Shown: in pieces, positions 25,386-36,974 of the stretch | Layout: every line of letters begins with the position of its first letter | Numbering within the stretch: position 1 is the stretch's first letter | Assembly: GCA_036245805.1 (NCBI GenBank) | Contig: BTRK01000002.1 | Location: forward strand, 39,724,661 to 39,788,660 | Length of the DNA: 64,000 bases | Reading direction: 5' to 3' | Origin: Pristionchus mayeri | Taxonomy: Eukaryota; Nematoda; Chromadorea; Rhabditida; Neodiplogasteridae | Notes under the pieces: model-generated | What the model was told of the DNA's origin: nothing | The model's database searches: none | Seen by the model: only the letters and a program-made list of their open reading frames with translations | Position numbers and translations under genes: made by a program

Positions 25386-25851
25386 TTAACAAAAAAAATT
25401 AATTTCCTTCGCATTGGCCTCCTCCTTGAGTTTATGTCTCTCGCTCATCTCATCCGTTATCCGCATCTCATTCTCCAAATTTCGTTTTTGAAGATCGATA
25501 ATCGTATTTAGCTGGAAAAATAACCAATTACTCCATTCCAATTTTCAAGGATACCTGATTCTCGTCGTTGAACTTCTCTATCTGGCTCTTGTTTTCCAGC
25601 GTTAGCTCATTTATCTTCTCCCGAAGCCTTCTCATGTTCAGCTAAACTAGTTTTTTCTTCAAAAAAAGTATCGTATACAATACCTCCGCATTTGCTCTTT
25701 CCGCATTGTCTAGGGCATCTTTTTCGTGCGTCAGCTCAGCTATTTCTTCTTGCAACTCTTCAATCTTGTGGTTCAGCTAAAAATAATATATGACAGTAAA
25801 AGCAAACATAAAAAGATATGTTGGTTGTTTCCGGTATTAAATTCATTCTTA

Positions 25852-27063
25852 TTGGGGTGTCCGGAAAGTTCGTATATTTTTTTGTTTTTATTTTTTATTC
25901 AATGTTTTACAATTCTCAGTGACCAATGTATGCCCCCTTCTTTCTCACTACCTCCCTCCAGCGATTGGGCAGGGTCTCGATTCCTCTCTTCCAGAATGCG
26001 GGTTTCTTCGAGACCGCCCAGTTCACGAAAGCCCTCACAACTTCATCTCGATTCTTGAACTTCTTTCCTTTGCAGAAGTCAGAGAGAGAGCGGAAGCAGT
26101 GGTAGTCGCATGGGGAGAGATCCGGGGAATACGGTGGATGGGGAATCCTCTCGATCTTCAGCTCGTCCATTTTCTTCTGGTTCATATTCGCTCGACGTGG
26201 GCGAGCATTGTCCATCAGAAGAAGAATTTTGCCCTGGTTCAGGAGTCTGGGAGGGACTCTGATCGCGACATCTTCCAGTTGTTCAGAGAAGAGGTCGGCA
26301 TTGATGCTGGTGCCAGGGGCGAGGATCTCCCAGTAGATGGGACCGAGCACTGAGAAGAAGAAGCAGAGGAGTTCCTTCTTTCCGTGCTCTTCCTTCTTCG
26401 GGACGGGCGTGGGCTTCTCATCTGCATCCACCCATTGCAGTCTCCTCACAGGGTTATCGTACGTGATCCACTTCTCATCTGTAGCGATGATGGAATTGAC
26501 CCATCGAAGATTGGATCTACGATGGAGTAATTCCCGACAGACTTGAACACGATTTTTCAGCTGTTCGGGGGAGAGGTCATGGGGAATCACTTGTGGGAGT
26601 TTCGGCTTCTTCCCAGATCGATGGATGATATCGGACACCGTTGATCTGGTAGTACCAGTATCCTTCTTCAACTCACGCACACTGGCCATGGGCTTGCGCT
26701 TCAGTGTGCGGAGAACGAGAGGCTGATCGAGGGAGGGAGGGCGTCCAGAGCGGGGTTGATCATCGAGACCAAACTCCCCTTTCTTGAAGCGGGAGAACCA
26801 CTTATAGCAGAAGGGTATGGAGGGGGCGTCAGCTCCTTCCGACTGGGCCAGGGCAGAGTGGGCCTCCTTCACGGATGCTCGGAGGTAGAGATGGGAGTCC
26901 ATCACAAGAATCAATGTAGCAACTAGGAGACTGATTAAATCCTCTCACTACTCAACGTCAGAATGATGCAATACATTGTTGACAAACAGATTGCGCAATC
27001 ACTGCATTTGATCGCGAAATGACTTTTTTCCGAAGCATTATACGAACTTTCCGGACACCCCAA
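25852..27063 (-). mobile_element. Complete mariner transposon
   Basis: 1212 bp with inverted ends TTGGGGTGTCCGGAAAGTTC / GAACTTTCCGGACACCCCAA, flanked by TA (25850-25851, 27064-27065). The uninterrupted target is visible in the paralogue at 55310-55330 (TTCATTCTTACTTCAGC). It carries one intact transposase gene and lies in a coiled-coil intron of gene F. It arrived after the segmental duplication. Confidence 0.97.
25916..26914 (-). CDS. Mariner transposase (DD34D), intact
   Basis: 332 codons without interruption, the usual length for the family. A helix-turn-helix region at residues 30-100 (FCYKWFSRFKKGEFGLDDQP, GRPP linker) is followed by the mariner signature PHDLSPEQLKNRVQVCRELL near 111-130. 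The catalytic triad is Asp146 (IATDEKW), Asp235 (LLMDNARP) and Asp270 (SPCDYH). There are 34 residues between the last two, defining mariner proper. The YSPDLSP motif is present. The protein cuts and pastes the element at TA dinucleotides in the nucleus. The intact frame and closely matching ends make recent or current activity plausible. The start was taken as the first Met; an in-frame Met a few codons later is equally possible. Confidence 0.97.
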   Translation of the reverse strand: MILVMDSHLYLRASVKEAHSALAQSEGADAPSIPFCYKWFSRFKKGEFGLDDQPRSGRPPSLDQPLVLRTLKRKPMASVRELKKDTGTTRSTVSDIIHRSGKKPKLPQVIPHDLSPEQLKNRVQVCRELLHRRSNLRWVNSIIATDEKWITYDNPVRRLQWVDADEKPTPVPKKEEHGKKELLCFFFSVLGPIYWEILAPGTSINADLFSEQLEDVAIRVPPRLLNQGKILLLMDNARPRRANMNQKKMDELKIERIPHPPYSPDLSPCDYHCFRSLSDFCKGKKFKNRDEVVRAFVNWAVSKKPAFWKRGIETLPNRWREVVRKKGAYIGH

Positions 27064-28226
27064 TACTTCAGCAATTTCCTCTGCGTTGCTCGTCTTTAGC
27101 TGACTATGGTCACGTACGAGGTCTGCGTGCGCCTTTCTTAGCTGAAAATGTCGTTTTTTTCACGGGCCTCAAATGTTGTAACCTCAGATGCTTCTCCATC
27201 ATTTTGTCTCTTTAGCACATCGATTTTACGTGCGCTCTCCACCAAATTTCTCTCCATCTAAACATTTACATTTTATTTGTTTTTAGAAACGATTCACCTC
27301 GACTTTTTCTGCATTATATTGTCTCGTCAGCAGTTCCTTCTCAAGCGAAATCTCCTTGTTTATTCTTTGCAGCTAAATAGCTGGAAAATAAGCCTCGACA
27401 TACTGGCAATACTTCATGAACATCCAACAGTGCCCACCTCGGCTAGGTCTGAATCATTCTTTCTCTCTGCCCGATCCTTTTCCTGTGATAGCACAGCGAT
27501 TTTCCTTTGAAGCTGAATCAGATCGTTGAATTTTGAAAAACAATCAATACATTTTAAAATTCCCACCTCACCGTTTTCCTCTTCTATGGAACTCAGATTA
27601 CGATGCTTGTCATTAATGAGTTCTGAGATACTTCGTTGCAACTAAAATAGCATTACACTTGCATTATACACAGTGCGTCGACAGCGTGTTGAGTGTCCAA
27701 TAACCATTTACATTAGATTCTATCCAACCTAGAAAGCTGACAATTTTCCCTAATTCTACAATACGCATAATTCATTTCCAAAGAGGAATTCTCATAAATA
27801 ATATGTGTGTTTTATGTTCATTGATTGATGATACCGAAGTTTGCTTTGAGAATAATTGCTTCCAAAATTGCAATTGAACTTTACCTTTTCGTTTGCCAAT
27901 TGAAGTGCTCTCTTCTCGTTTGTTAACTTCTCACTTTTACTTTGCAGCTAAAAGATTATATTTCGGCATTCACATCCTTTTTTTTGAATTCCAATAAACT
28001 GTTCTTATTTTTCACCTCAAGGTAATCTTCTCTAAGCTGCTGAATTTGATGACTTTCAGCGGTTGATTTTAGACTCGCGTTTCTCAGTTCATTGTTCGTT
28101 TTGAGCATCTGACATGAGCATTTATTGTTACTTCTAGACTTTTTTTTCATGTAAAGTTTACCGATTGTAAATTATGTTATTTTAAGGAGTGTTCAGTGCA
28201 AAAATTAAGATCGAAACATATGTACC

Positions 28227-28570
28227 TGGCGTATATTTATATTTCGTGGGTGGCGTGGGTGGCGTGGGTGGCGTGGGTGGCGTGGGTGGCGTGGGTGGCG
28301 TGGGTGGCGCAGTGGTGTGAGGCGCTGCTCGTCATACAAGGGTCCTGAGTTCGATCCCCCGCCTGGGCAGACCAAGCCCTCTATGCCTCCGGGGTCGGTA
28401 AATTGGTAGTGACCTCGGTCGCGAAAGGTAACGTTCCCTAGAAGCACTTTGGACAGCAGGGTTACGTAGTCCTAGCAGTAGTCGGCCTCACCGCACTACA
28501 CCACCTAGCGTAGTCGTTCACGACTGTAAAATCGCTTGACGTGGTTGCACCTTTACCTTTTTTTACCTTT
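28227..28570 (+). mobile_element. tRNA-derived SINE with expanded 5' repeat
   Basis: Flanked by ATATGTACC on both sides (28218-28226, 28571-28579). The paralogous intron near 56390 has one ATATGTACC and no insert. An A-box-like TGGCGCAGTGGTGTGAGG and a B box GAGTTCGATCC mark a tRNA-related RNA polymerase III head. The tail is ACCTTT-rich. The 5' end carries about seven tandem GTGGGTGGC units. Confidence 0.88.
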
Positions 28571-31206
28571 ATATGTACCTTATCGTTCGCCTGCTGGAGC
28601 AATGCCTTCTCTTGCGTGAGCTTGTCATTTTTACTTTGTATCTGCAATATTGGTGGATACTATCCTCAATATTTCAGTTCGTATCCTCTATATTTCAGTT
28701 CTCCATAAAACTTTGTGAAAACCCACCTCAAGGTAATCTTCTCTAAGTTGTTGAACTTGATGACTTTCTCGATGTGATTTCTGATTTTCTTTTCGCAAAT
28801 CGCTGATCGTTTTGAGCATCTATATTTAATCTTTCATTTTCATTATTTACGAATCTTCAATAATCATATTTTGTTCACAAAATACTTCTGAACACACTTA
28901 GTCCATCTACTAACCGCGGATTTCTCCTCCGCCAAGCTAGCGATCGTCTGACCCTGATCAACATGTTTTCGCTCCAGTTGATTAATGGACATTTTCAGCT
29001 CAAATATTATGATTATTTTTATTGTTTTAATAAATTAGTCATTACCTCAGTCAACCTCGCTTCGTCAACTCGTTGTATCGTCTCTTTCTCATTTACTAGA
29101 TCAGATACAATTTTCTGAAGGTCCACAATTCTACCGTTCAGCTGAAACTAATCATAGTTCTGAAATTTTGAAAACATCCCAACCTCTTCCTCCTTATTGC
29201 TCCTATTCTTATGATGACCGCTGCCTTCCAGAACATCTTTCAATAACGTCTCCATCTGAAGATTTTCGCTATATCTTCGCCTTTCAAGTGACTTCAGGCT
29301 TTATTAATGTATTTATGAGTTTCCTTAAATAACAAGTTTGAATCGGAAATAACCAACATCTTTGTAACGCTCCACGAAAACATCGTATGTAATCGTCTCT
29401 CCATTGATAGTTACGTTAGTCTCAGACTGAACAGAATTAAATAGCTTCACTTAAGATGTCGTATAGCAATTGTCAATGGCTTACGTATTCCTTCGGTAGT
29501 CGAGCAGTCACCAGATACAGCTCATCATCAATCGTTGAATCCGCAGTGATGAATCCATCATGAACGCCGGCGATGGAGTGCAGTTCGATGTTGCTGAATT
29601 GGAGCATACATATATTTCTAGTTCACGAATAACACATATCACATTACATATTTTTATAGTTGACTTTTATAGGTGTTCTTCTGAAAATTTGGAAAATATT
29701 TTCTCACTTGGTCCGCAGCGGTGGCAGAAATTCCATTGTGATCGTGTCGAGGGTGAACACACAATCGGAACCGGCAATGTAGAGGAAATGAGAAGAATCT
29801 CGGGCATAGAGCGAGAACTCGTAGCGCATCTAAAATGGAAAGTTACTGGTTCTGTTGAAGAGGTGCTAATGAAGATATTGTTTCGTTCCAAGTGAATCGG
29901 TAGAGAACAAACGGCATAGTTTGCGCTCTTAGATTTCACATGCGTTTCGGATACTCTCGGTATTAGCCTTTTCGGTTCCTCTCGTTCTTCTTCTTTCTCA
30001 AGTTAAGAGAACACACCTCAATCACGATCACATGCTCCTCTAACTTGGACACTTTGGGGCTGGATGCGTCCGAGTTTTTTGAGACGTAGATTACTTTTCC
30101 TCTGAAAAAAATGATCATTGAAGATAATTTCGTACTCTCCAATCTGCATTCTAATTGAGACAATATGTAAGGGTGTTCATGGAAAGTGCAAAGAATCTGT
30201 ACATTTCATTGATTTAAGATATGCCCTGATCGAGATGCATTTGATAAATGAAAAAAATCACCTGTGGAAGAGCCTCAGCTCAATCTGATCGAGTCTCTCT
30301 CTGGGCACATTAATAAGTACGCCATCAGTTCCGTGATCTTGCCCCACCCGATAGACGAACGTCCCTCCCCCTCTTCCTCTCGAACACAACCCGCCGAAAT
30401 GCAGTTCTTCTCCCTTAAGTATCATTAAGATTACTCACTTTTGAACTAATCATAGCATACGTAAGTAAAGAAAAGATTAGAAATAGGCCCTTACGTCCAT
30501 CTGATTTCGAAGGTAGATTACTCCTATTCCAACGAATGGAGTTAAAATGGCTTTGTAAATCTGAAATTTTTTTTTCAATTAACGTTGGAGCTTCTGTTGA
30601 CTCAGGCTACAGCCTTTCCAAGATGTACTTATTTAATTCTCTCACTACCATTCTATCAATATGAGGGAATGCTGCACACTTTCCGACGATATGCCTCATC
30701 GATAGGTAAAAATAGGAGAACAAATTCACTTTGTCTTTCGAGTTCATGTAAATTGCGGTTTCATGGGCTCATTTGCAGTACATTTCCTCCTCGGGCAGAT
30801 AGGCAGTATACGTCTTGCCACTGATGATGAATTAAATTTTACTTAGATTGAATTTACACCTCCAAGGCGGTTTGACGAATTTAGTTTGATTTCAAAATCA
30901 ATTAGTAGTGTGCGTAGGAAAGTGATCATATTCATCATGCGCATGTTCATATCGACAAGCGAAAAATTACGGATAATTGAGCATATTCTGTCAAATATGA
31001 TGGATTCTGACAAAATCTACACGATGGACTCACTTCCAATTCACATATAATCGCTTTGGTGAGGTGTATTTCCAGTAGAAAATCGTCCCTGAAAACGCGG
31101 TAATTTCGAAATTGTACATTGATTATGACTCACCATCGTCCACTTGGCAGATCCACGTCCCCTTCCCTACCGCTTCTTCCTTGGCGAATTTCAGCTCTGG
31201 TTCCAT

Positions 31207-31821
31207 CGTTCACTGACGCGAACGACTAAAACTTTTTTTATTCGTACAACATTGTCAGAACTGTGACGCGAACAGGGAAAACATATGTTTATGGATTGCA
31301 ATAAAAAAACATTCATGCCGTGGAAAAAGTCAAGAAGAAGATGAAAAGTTTGATTTCCCGCAATTCCGTAATTTCGATTACACCCCATATTTAAAATTTC
31401 AAGTACCCTAGGAGCCGATATACGGAATCGCGGGAATTCAAATATTTCCCTTCTCCTTGACTTTTTATATGGCATCAGATATGCGGTCAGGGAGAAGAAA
31501 TCGGAGAGACAGCATATCGATCGAGCGATGGATTTGCGATCGGCACATTATAGCGCTTTTGTCTCGCTTATCTGAGCGCGTAGGCAATACTAGTGGTGCA
31601 TGACCCTTTGTCTTGATCGGAGGAGTTTCCGATAAGGCAATCGCTCAACAAGCCGTTTCACACGTGAGTATATTCGATACCGGATGCTCGAAAACGGGGG
31701 AAGTGTTTGTTGTTGATGTTGAAATCGCAGTAAATACTATGAGGGGAGTGTGTTGTGCAATGGAATTCGCGAAAACACTGAAACAATATAAAATATAGTT
31801 TATTCATTCATAATTCACAAT
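31207..31821. other. Spacer and 5' region of gene F
   Basis: No gene seen. It contains an inverted repeat near 31330-31470 (GAAAAAGTCAAGAAGAAGATG against CTTCTCCTTGACTTTTTATA, shorter in the paralogue at 59.3-59.9 kb). It should hold the promoter of F and the 3' flank of gene I. Confidence 0.4.
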
Positions 31822-32798
31822 TCACAACTCGTTGTGCGTTCTGACATGAAAAGTAAACGCTCCGTCGTGACTCATAATCTGCAAAATTACTTCACCCACT
31901 AAAAAAGAGAAAAATCACTAGGTCTAATGATAGCGAACAATTGTTCTTTCTCCAAAATTTTTTTGTATGAGCAAAACTAGTTGGTTGTTGGTTAAGATCC
32001 TACCCTTTAAAATTAATTCCAACTTCAAACGTGTGGTCCATGGCTTCGGAGTGCGGGATCATCTGCTCGCAGACAACTCCTGGAGCGCCGCCTCCCGACG
32101 TTTTGCACGCGTACCTAAGAATATCCAGTACATATCATTTGACTTTCATGTTCTGTCATCACCACTGTGGCAATACATAAGTGCGGGACGATCGGGAAGG
32201 GTTATGCGTTCGAGTAATAGATCAATACACGTTATTTGCATATGCAAAATAGTGAAATAACGGCAGGAAACCAACAGTGATGTAGTTGCTCTCCGTTCTC
32301 TTGATGTGAAAATGCTGCAAATCGCCATTTGGCTTCTCGCTGGTACAAAAAGAATTTTATAGAATTTTAATTTAACAAAATCCTAAATTTGATGTACTCA
32401 CATTGGATTCATCAAACGTAGCCGTAGAGATCCAAGTCTGAAATACGGTGCTGAAAGATAAAAATAAGATTCAAGGTATGAAAAATATGTTAAGACGTTC
32501 ATAGAAATTATCTATACCTCGGTCCTGCCATGGGGACAACTAAAGCGATGTCGATGGCTCGGCATTTCTTTGAGGACGAAAAACTGATAAATTTTAAGGA
32601 AGTGCAGATTGTTGTTAAGCGCTCGGAACACGAGTGCGGGACGCTTCTGCGAAATCGAAGATTTTTAAAATGATTAAAAAATTAGCATTCAACACGAAAA
32701 AAATAATGATCAAAACATAGTACATCTCTAGAGCCTGCAGATGCGCGAAGCATTGTAACCAGTTCGGTCGAAGTGCCGACAGCCCAGTCGGAGACCAT
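31822..32798 (-). CDS. Unrecognised duplicated gene I
   Basis: Exons read by eye. First exon from ATG 32798 after a TTATAG acceptor (MVSDWAVGTSTELVTMLRAS), then ALVFRALNNNLHFLKIYQFF continuing to SCPHGRTE, a short exon, PNGDLQHFHIKRTESNYITV, GGGAPGVVCEQMIPHSEAMD then HTFEVGIN, and a last exon MSHDGAFTFHVRTHNEL with TGA. Differences from the paralogue J at 59907-61053 are mostly at third codon positions in the ALVFRAL and PNGDLQ exons, which supports real coding sequence. The phase between exons 2 and 3 does not fit cleanly, and the GGGAPG exon is 5 bases shorter than in J. No known domain recognised. Confidence 0.4.
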
Positions 32799-32999
32799 CT
32801 ATAATAAAATACAATAAAATACACATAAAATTAATGTGTTTGTAAAATGTATTGGATCTTTGAAGGCAAATCTGATTATAAATTATAGGATTCAGTCTTG
32901 GCAGTGGTTTTAAATTTTAAAAAAAGTTCATTTTGTGAGCATCAATCGTTATACAGCATCAATCATGTACGCTATCTCAACGAGTTAAATTTATACTGA

Positions 33000-35156
33000 C
33001 ATATGAGAGGAATCGCGAGAGAATCGACCATTTGAGGGGGGTGAGCGGCGGTAGGAATCAAGTTTGTCCTATCCTGAAAAAAATTTGGTGACAAGTACTT
33101 CAAATGATGCTCTTTCAAACTGCGTCGTCAGAATTTTGATATTTGACGTCATCTTCGAGATTCAGAAGGCCAAAGATGGTACTACCACTTTTCGACAGTA
33201 AAATCGCGCTCACTTAAATGATCATAATTCCATTTAAAATAAAGATAGAAGGCCGTTCTTTTTTCCAACGATAGCTACCATCATGCACTACAACTTATGT
33301 GTTGATAAAGCGGGACTAACAGCAAACCTAGCCAGGTCATACTGACAACGCAATTTCGAGACAACCGTAAACCGTATCACATTTTCGAAATCCCGGTTTT
33401 GAAATCTCTATTCGGGAGCGAGTTATGGTTCTATTAATGCATTCAAAGTTGACCCTGACGCACAGGCAACGAGTGAGAGAGCACAATAAAGTGAGAGGGC
33501 GCCCTCTCATTCCTCATTGCGCGCATCGACTCGAGCGGTTTTCCTGTCAATCCCCCTTTAAGTTGTAGTTCATCTATATGCCACACTTTTCGCCAAAAAT
33601 GAAGGATATACAGGATCAGGATCAGAGTATATACAAAAAAAAGCGCTCACTTTCGTGAGACGACCTCAAAATAGGATCCGGAGAAGAGAACTTCCGTACT
33701 TTCAATTGCCCTTATTTGTGCTCAAAAACGTCCAAAAACATCCAAAAGAACATTTAAAATGGTTTCCGACCATAGTATAGCACTGCCATGGCCCATAAAT
33801 GCTCACATTACCCAAAACTTAAAAATCGATATTTTGACCTATTCCAACTTGGGGGTGGGCCCGAATGCACCAAATGGGTTTCAAATAATGTAGAAATGTC
33901 CCTCTAAACTAGTCAAAGAAAGGGTGCACCTATAAATATGATTTTTCATCTGAGGAATTCAATGAAAAGCGCCAAACTGCACTTTAGGTCAAAGTAGTCG
34001 TAACGACCCGCGCCAAGTCTAGGAATGTAGTGCACGATGAGCTGAACATTTCATATGTTGAAAGTGAGTCTCTATCTTTCCGTTGAAGCATGCTACAGAG
34101 CCTGGAAGTTGACCAGAAATAGGCTAGAATCCCCCGAGAGCGCGTGCTCTAACCGTCTGGCGCTCTCTCCGCCTGACCTCCCTCGCCCTCCCCTCTATTT
34201 ACCGCTCCACCGCGCGCCTCTGTCGTCGTTTTCTACAAATTTCAATGCTCTCTAGCGCGCTTTAATGAAAAGATAGAAACTCACTTTCAACAGATGAAAT
34301 GTTCAGCGCTCGGGTCGTTATGACTACTTTGACCTAAAGTGCAGTTTGGCGCTTTCTCTTGAATTCCTCGGATGAAAAATCATATTTATAGGTGCCCCCT
34401 TTCTTTGACTAGTTTAGATGGACATTTCGACATTATTTGAAACCTATTTAGTGCATTCGGGACCACCCCAAGTTGGAATAGGTCAAAATATCGATTTTCA
34501 AGTTTTGGGTAATGTGAGCATTTATGGCCCATGGCAGTGCTATACTATGGTCGGAAACCATTTTAAGTGTTCTTTTGGATGTTTTTGGACGATTTTGAGC
34601 ACAAATATGGGCAATTGAAAGTACGGAAGTTAACTTCTCCGGATGCCATTTTGAGGTCGTCTTACGAAAGTGAGCGCTTTTTTTGTATATAGTCCGATTT
34701 CCTTCATTTTTGGCGAAAAGTGAGGCATATAGATGAACTACAACTTAAGCATGAAAACTCAGAAAGTTTTTCCGATTTCCAGTTACAAAAGTTACAAAAG
34801 TTACAAAAGTTTTGGTTCACCAGACCGCCCCGCACCAGGGATAGGTCCAGGAATGATGACGTCAACACTTAAGTTATAATGCATGATGCTAGCTTTCGTT
34901 GGAAATAAGAACGGCCTTCTATCTTTATTTTAAATGGAATTATGATCATTTAAGTGCGCGCGATTTTACTGTCGAAAAGTGATAGTACCATTTTTGGCCT
35001 TCTGAATCTCTAAGATGACGACAAATATCAAAATTCTGACGACGCAGTTTGAAAGAGCCTCATTTGAAGTAATTTTCACCAAATTTGTTTCAGGATAGGA
35101 CAAATTGATTCCTACCGCCGCGGCGTGGTCGATTCTCTCGCGATTCCCCTCATATG
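33000..35156. mobile_element. 2.2 kb foldback element, copy 1
   Basis: Ends CATATGAGAGGAATCGCGAG and its near-complement CGCGATTCCCCTCATATG. The arms pair along almost their whole length around a 0.25 kb central segment near 34150 with GC-rich text. No transposase. The second copy (61245-63494) belongs to the segmental duplication, so the insertion predates it. Confidence 0.88.
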
Positions 35157-35329
35157 ATGCCGTGGATCGATCAGCGTGTTCACAAAAAAATCGGGAATGT
35201 GTGAATTAGGTCGGTAATTTGTCAATCTATCATCCACGGCGAATTCCACCGTCGTTCTGGTGATTCGCAAGAATCATGAATGATTGGACAATGTGAAGGT
35301 CGCGGTCGAGTGACAGATCAAGTGCGCAA

Positions 35330-35425
35330 TTCGGGTAATTATCTTTTCATTTCGCACACTCTCTCGACCGATCGTGAGAGTGTTGGGAATGAAGACACCA
35401 CAACTCGAATGACAATCGATACCAG
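35330..35425. mobile_element. Short CTCTCTCG palindrome
   Basis: Core CACACTCTCTCGACCGATCGTGAGAGTGTT split around the centre, with partly matching outer arms (TTTTCATTTC / GAATGAAGAC). Also present in copy 2 near 63670-63750. Same style as the MITEs at 204, 23490 and 47699. Confidence 0.6.
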
Positions 35426-35583
35426 GCAATTCTGCTCATTACGAAAGTGTCGAGATCAAAGGATGATCCCGGTTTGCCCATCTCTCTCCCGAAAGCAACC
35501 AGGTGTCGGTCATTTCATAATTCTTATTAACTGATCATCGAATGCGAAATTAATCGATCCGTAACATGTATTGAACAATTAAG

Positions 35584-35690
35584 GGGCGCTGGAAAAATAC
35601 AACAATTAGGCGTTCACAACGGCGCTATCACTGCAAAAGTGGACATTGAAGGTGAAAAATATCTGATCAAAGCGATGATTCCGAACTTTG
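35584..35690 (+). pseudogene. N-module terminal exon fragment K
   Basis: Reads GKIQQLGVHNGAITAKVDIE then KYLIKAMIPNF before a GGTGAG donor, matching the last N-module exon of the other genes (AGVHDGFITADS...ARLPKEY). Weak traces of earlier module exons (TANSTVVL near 35250) lie upstream. A possible next exon begins near 35819 (CGYDYDRKGRIIFF). No complete gene can be built. Confidence 0.5.
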
Positions 35691-35882
35691 GTGAGTCATG
35701 CTAGGAAAGGCGCACCAGCAAATGGTTTTCTTCCTTATACACGCTCTCTAGCTAGACGGAGAGTGAATGAGTGAATTGCTTTCGTAAGAACCCATTTAAC
35801 CATATTTTTATAACAGGAATTGTGGATATGATTACGACAGAAAGGGCCGTATTATTTTCTTTCGGTGCTTAAAATAGGAGTA

Positions 35883-36113
35883 AACTCAAAATAAGTTATC
35901 ATATGCACTGCGTAGAGCTCCACAATAAGAAGCTCCGAAATTGTCACATTGATATCTCAATTCCGAACAGAGATATAGCTAGTTGGCTGGGAGCCAGATC
36001 AGGGAAAGCTCAGGGAAGGGGCGAGATTGCACGCGACTTGAAGAGAGTGCGTCCCTAGGTGAAACATATTCCTACAGGGCGCGCGTTTGCATTTACTCCT
36101 CCTTTAACACTGC
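35883..36113. mobile_element. TTAA-flanked MITE, second copy
   Basis: Reverse-oriented relative of 25143-25385, bounded by TTAA at 35879-35882 and 36114-36117, with shared ends (AGGAGTAAAC; TTTACTCCTCC) and interior. Confidence 0.75.
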
Positions 36114-36117
36114 GCTT

Positions 36118-36762
36118 TCCCATTCCGTTATATCAAAGGCGCCTCCGCTCGTGATTGTCGCTGATAAGAGCCGACTAGAGCGTGCAGCGTGAGATGCTTT
36201 CAATGTATGGGTTTACTTTCAATTTCGTTCGATCGATATTTTATGTCATTAGCGAATTGTTTTTGTCCCATTCCCTTCCCTGATCCATTATCACCCCCCC
36301 CCCATTTTCAGTGGGAGAGAGATGTTTCACCAGAGCGTACAATTTATGTATGCCGAGTGTCGGTCAAGAAGCACTCAAAGTATCTGACATCGTTATTAGG
36401 TTGATGCAAAAGTTTCGATACGTTTTCAAGTTTTCGAGTCATAAGTTGACTCAGACTTTAGGAATTCACTCTTGCATTGTTTATGATATTAATGTATGTG
36501 TGTTCTTAGTAACGCGATTTTGGGCATACATGATCAATCAGTCATTTAGAGAATTGTCATTGTCGAAATTTTGGGGGCGAAATAGGTAATTTTGATCCCT
36601 CAGCTTTTCTGAGAGAGGCTAACGATCTCTTCTAGAGTGCTCCATGGAACCGGGTACCGACACTAAATAACCACACGAAAGGTTAGAAGTTGCAACCCAT
36701 ATGTTTTGTTTTAATATACACTTGTACAGAGTTCCCAAATACCGGAAGTTCGCACTTTATAG
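36118..36762. other. Spacer without recognised gene
   Basis: Contains a C10 run near 36295 and a mariner-like terminus TTAGGTTGATGCAAAAGT at about 36397. Nothing else supported. Confidence 0.4.
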
Positions 36763-36770
36763 GTAATGCC

Positions 36771-36904
36771 CATAGTTGCCCACGCCGGCGGCGACCCCCA
36801 TGACCCCTATTCATGGTGTGCGGATCTGAATGGGGCGCCGTCCGCACACCATGAGTAGGGGTCATGGTCTGAAATCACCTCGCCGTCAGTGTTGGGCAAC
36901 TATG
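36771..36904. mobile_element. 134-bp hAT-like MITE
   Basis: Ends CATAGTTGCCCACGCCGG and its complement; perfect 8-bp target duplication GTAATGCC (36763-36770, 36905-36912). Small relative of 12786-13583. Confidence 0.88.
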
Positions 36905-36974
36905 GTAATGCCTTCTTTCTATTGAACCAACTGAGATCAATTTGATATGAAACTACGATTGAGTGTGTCAATAG

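Larger units (their letters stand above)
24151..31206 (-). pseudogene. N-module + coiled coil + proline-rich gene, copy F
   Basis: Starts at ATG 31206 (MEPELKFAKEEAVGKGTWIC) and ends at TAG 24151-24153. N-module exons: TIFYWKYTSPKRLYVNWK, YTAYLPEEEMYCK, IYKAILTPFVGIGVIYLRN, FVYRVGQDHGTDGVLINV, GKVIYVSK, FTLDTITMEFLPPL, HDGFITADSTIDDELYLV ending ARLPKEY. About fifteen short phase-0 exons then each encode a heptad cassette (for example LQRKIAVLSQEKDRAER; LNHKIEELQEEIAELTHEKD), giving a long parallel coiled coil. A proline tail (PSPIPNDPTSPPPSPPPPPP) and a basic end (RKSIRGRSRS) follow. Lesions: TGA at 30769-30771 where the paralogue has GGA, and a roughly 320-bp deletion near 24456 removing two exons present in copy G. 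Introns hold a mariner, a SINE and a TTAA MITE. It converges on fragment E. Likely a scaffold-type protein before decay. Confidence 0.75.
21646..35690 (+). repeat. Segmental duplication, copy 1
   Basis: Direct copy of 51465-64000. Homology begins near ACCTCTGGAATCCACAATAG inside a kinase intron and continues through the RING exons, the coiled-coil gene, the unrecognised gene at 31.8-32.8 kb, the 2.2 kb palindrome and the N-module terminal exon. Differences are point changes, a roughly 320-bp deletion near 24456, and insertions (a 0.67 kb piece at 21.9 kb, a 105-bp MITE, a TTAA MITE, a mariner, a SINE). Confidence 0.93.

Noticed and set aside
25919..26353. 144-residue + strand frame
   Set aside because: Antisense of the mariner transposase.
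34055..34255. 66-residue frame repeated at 62016-62213 and 62420-62620
   Set aside because: It is the central segment of the foldback element and its mirror copies. Conservation follows from the repeat, and no splice or start context supports a gene.
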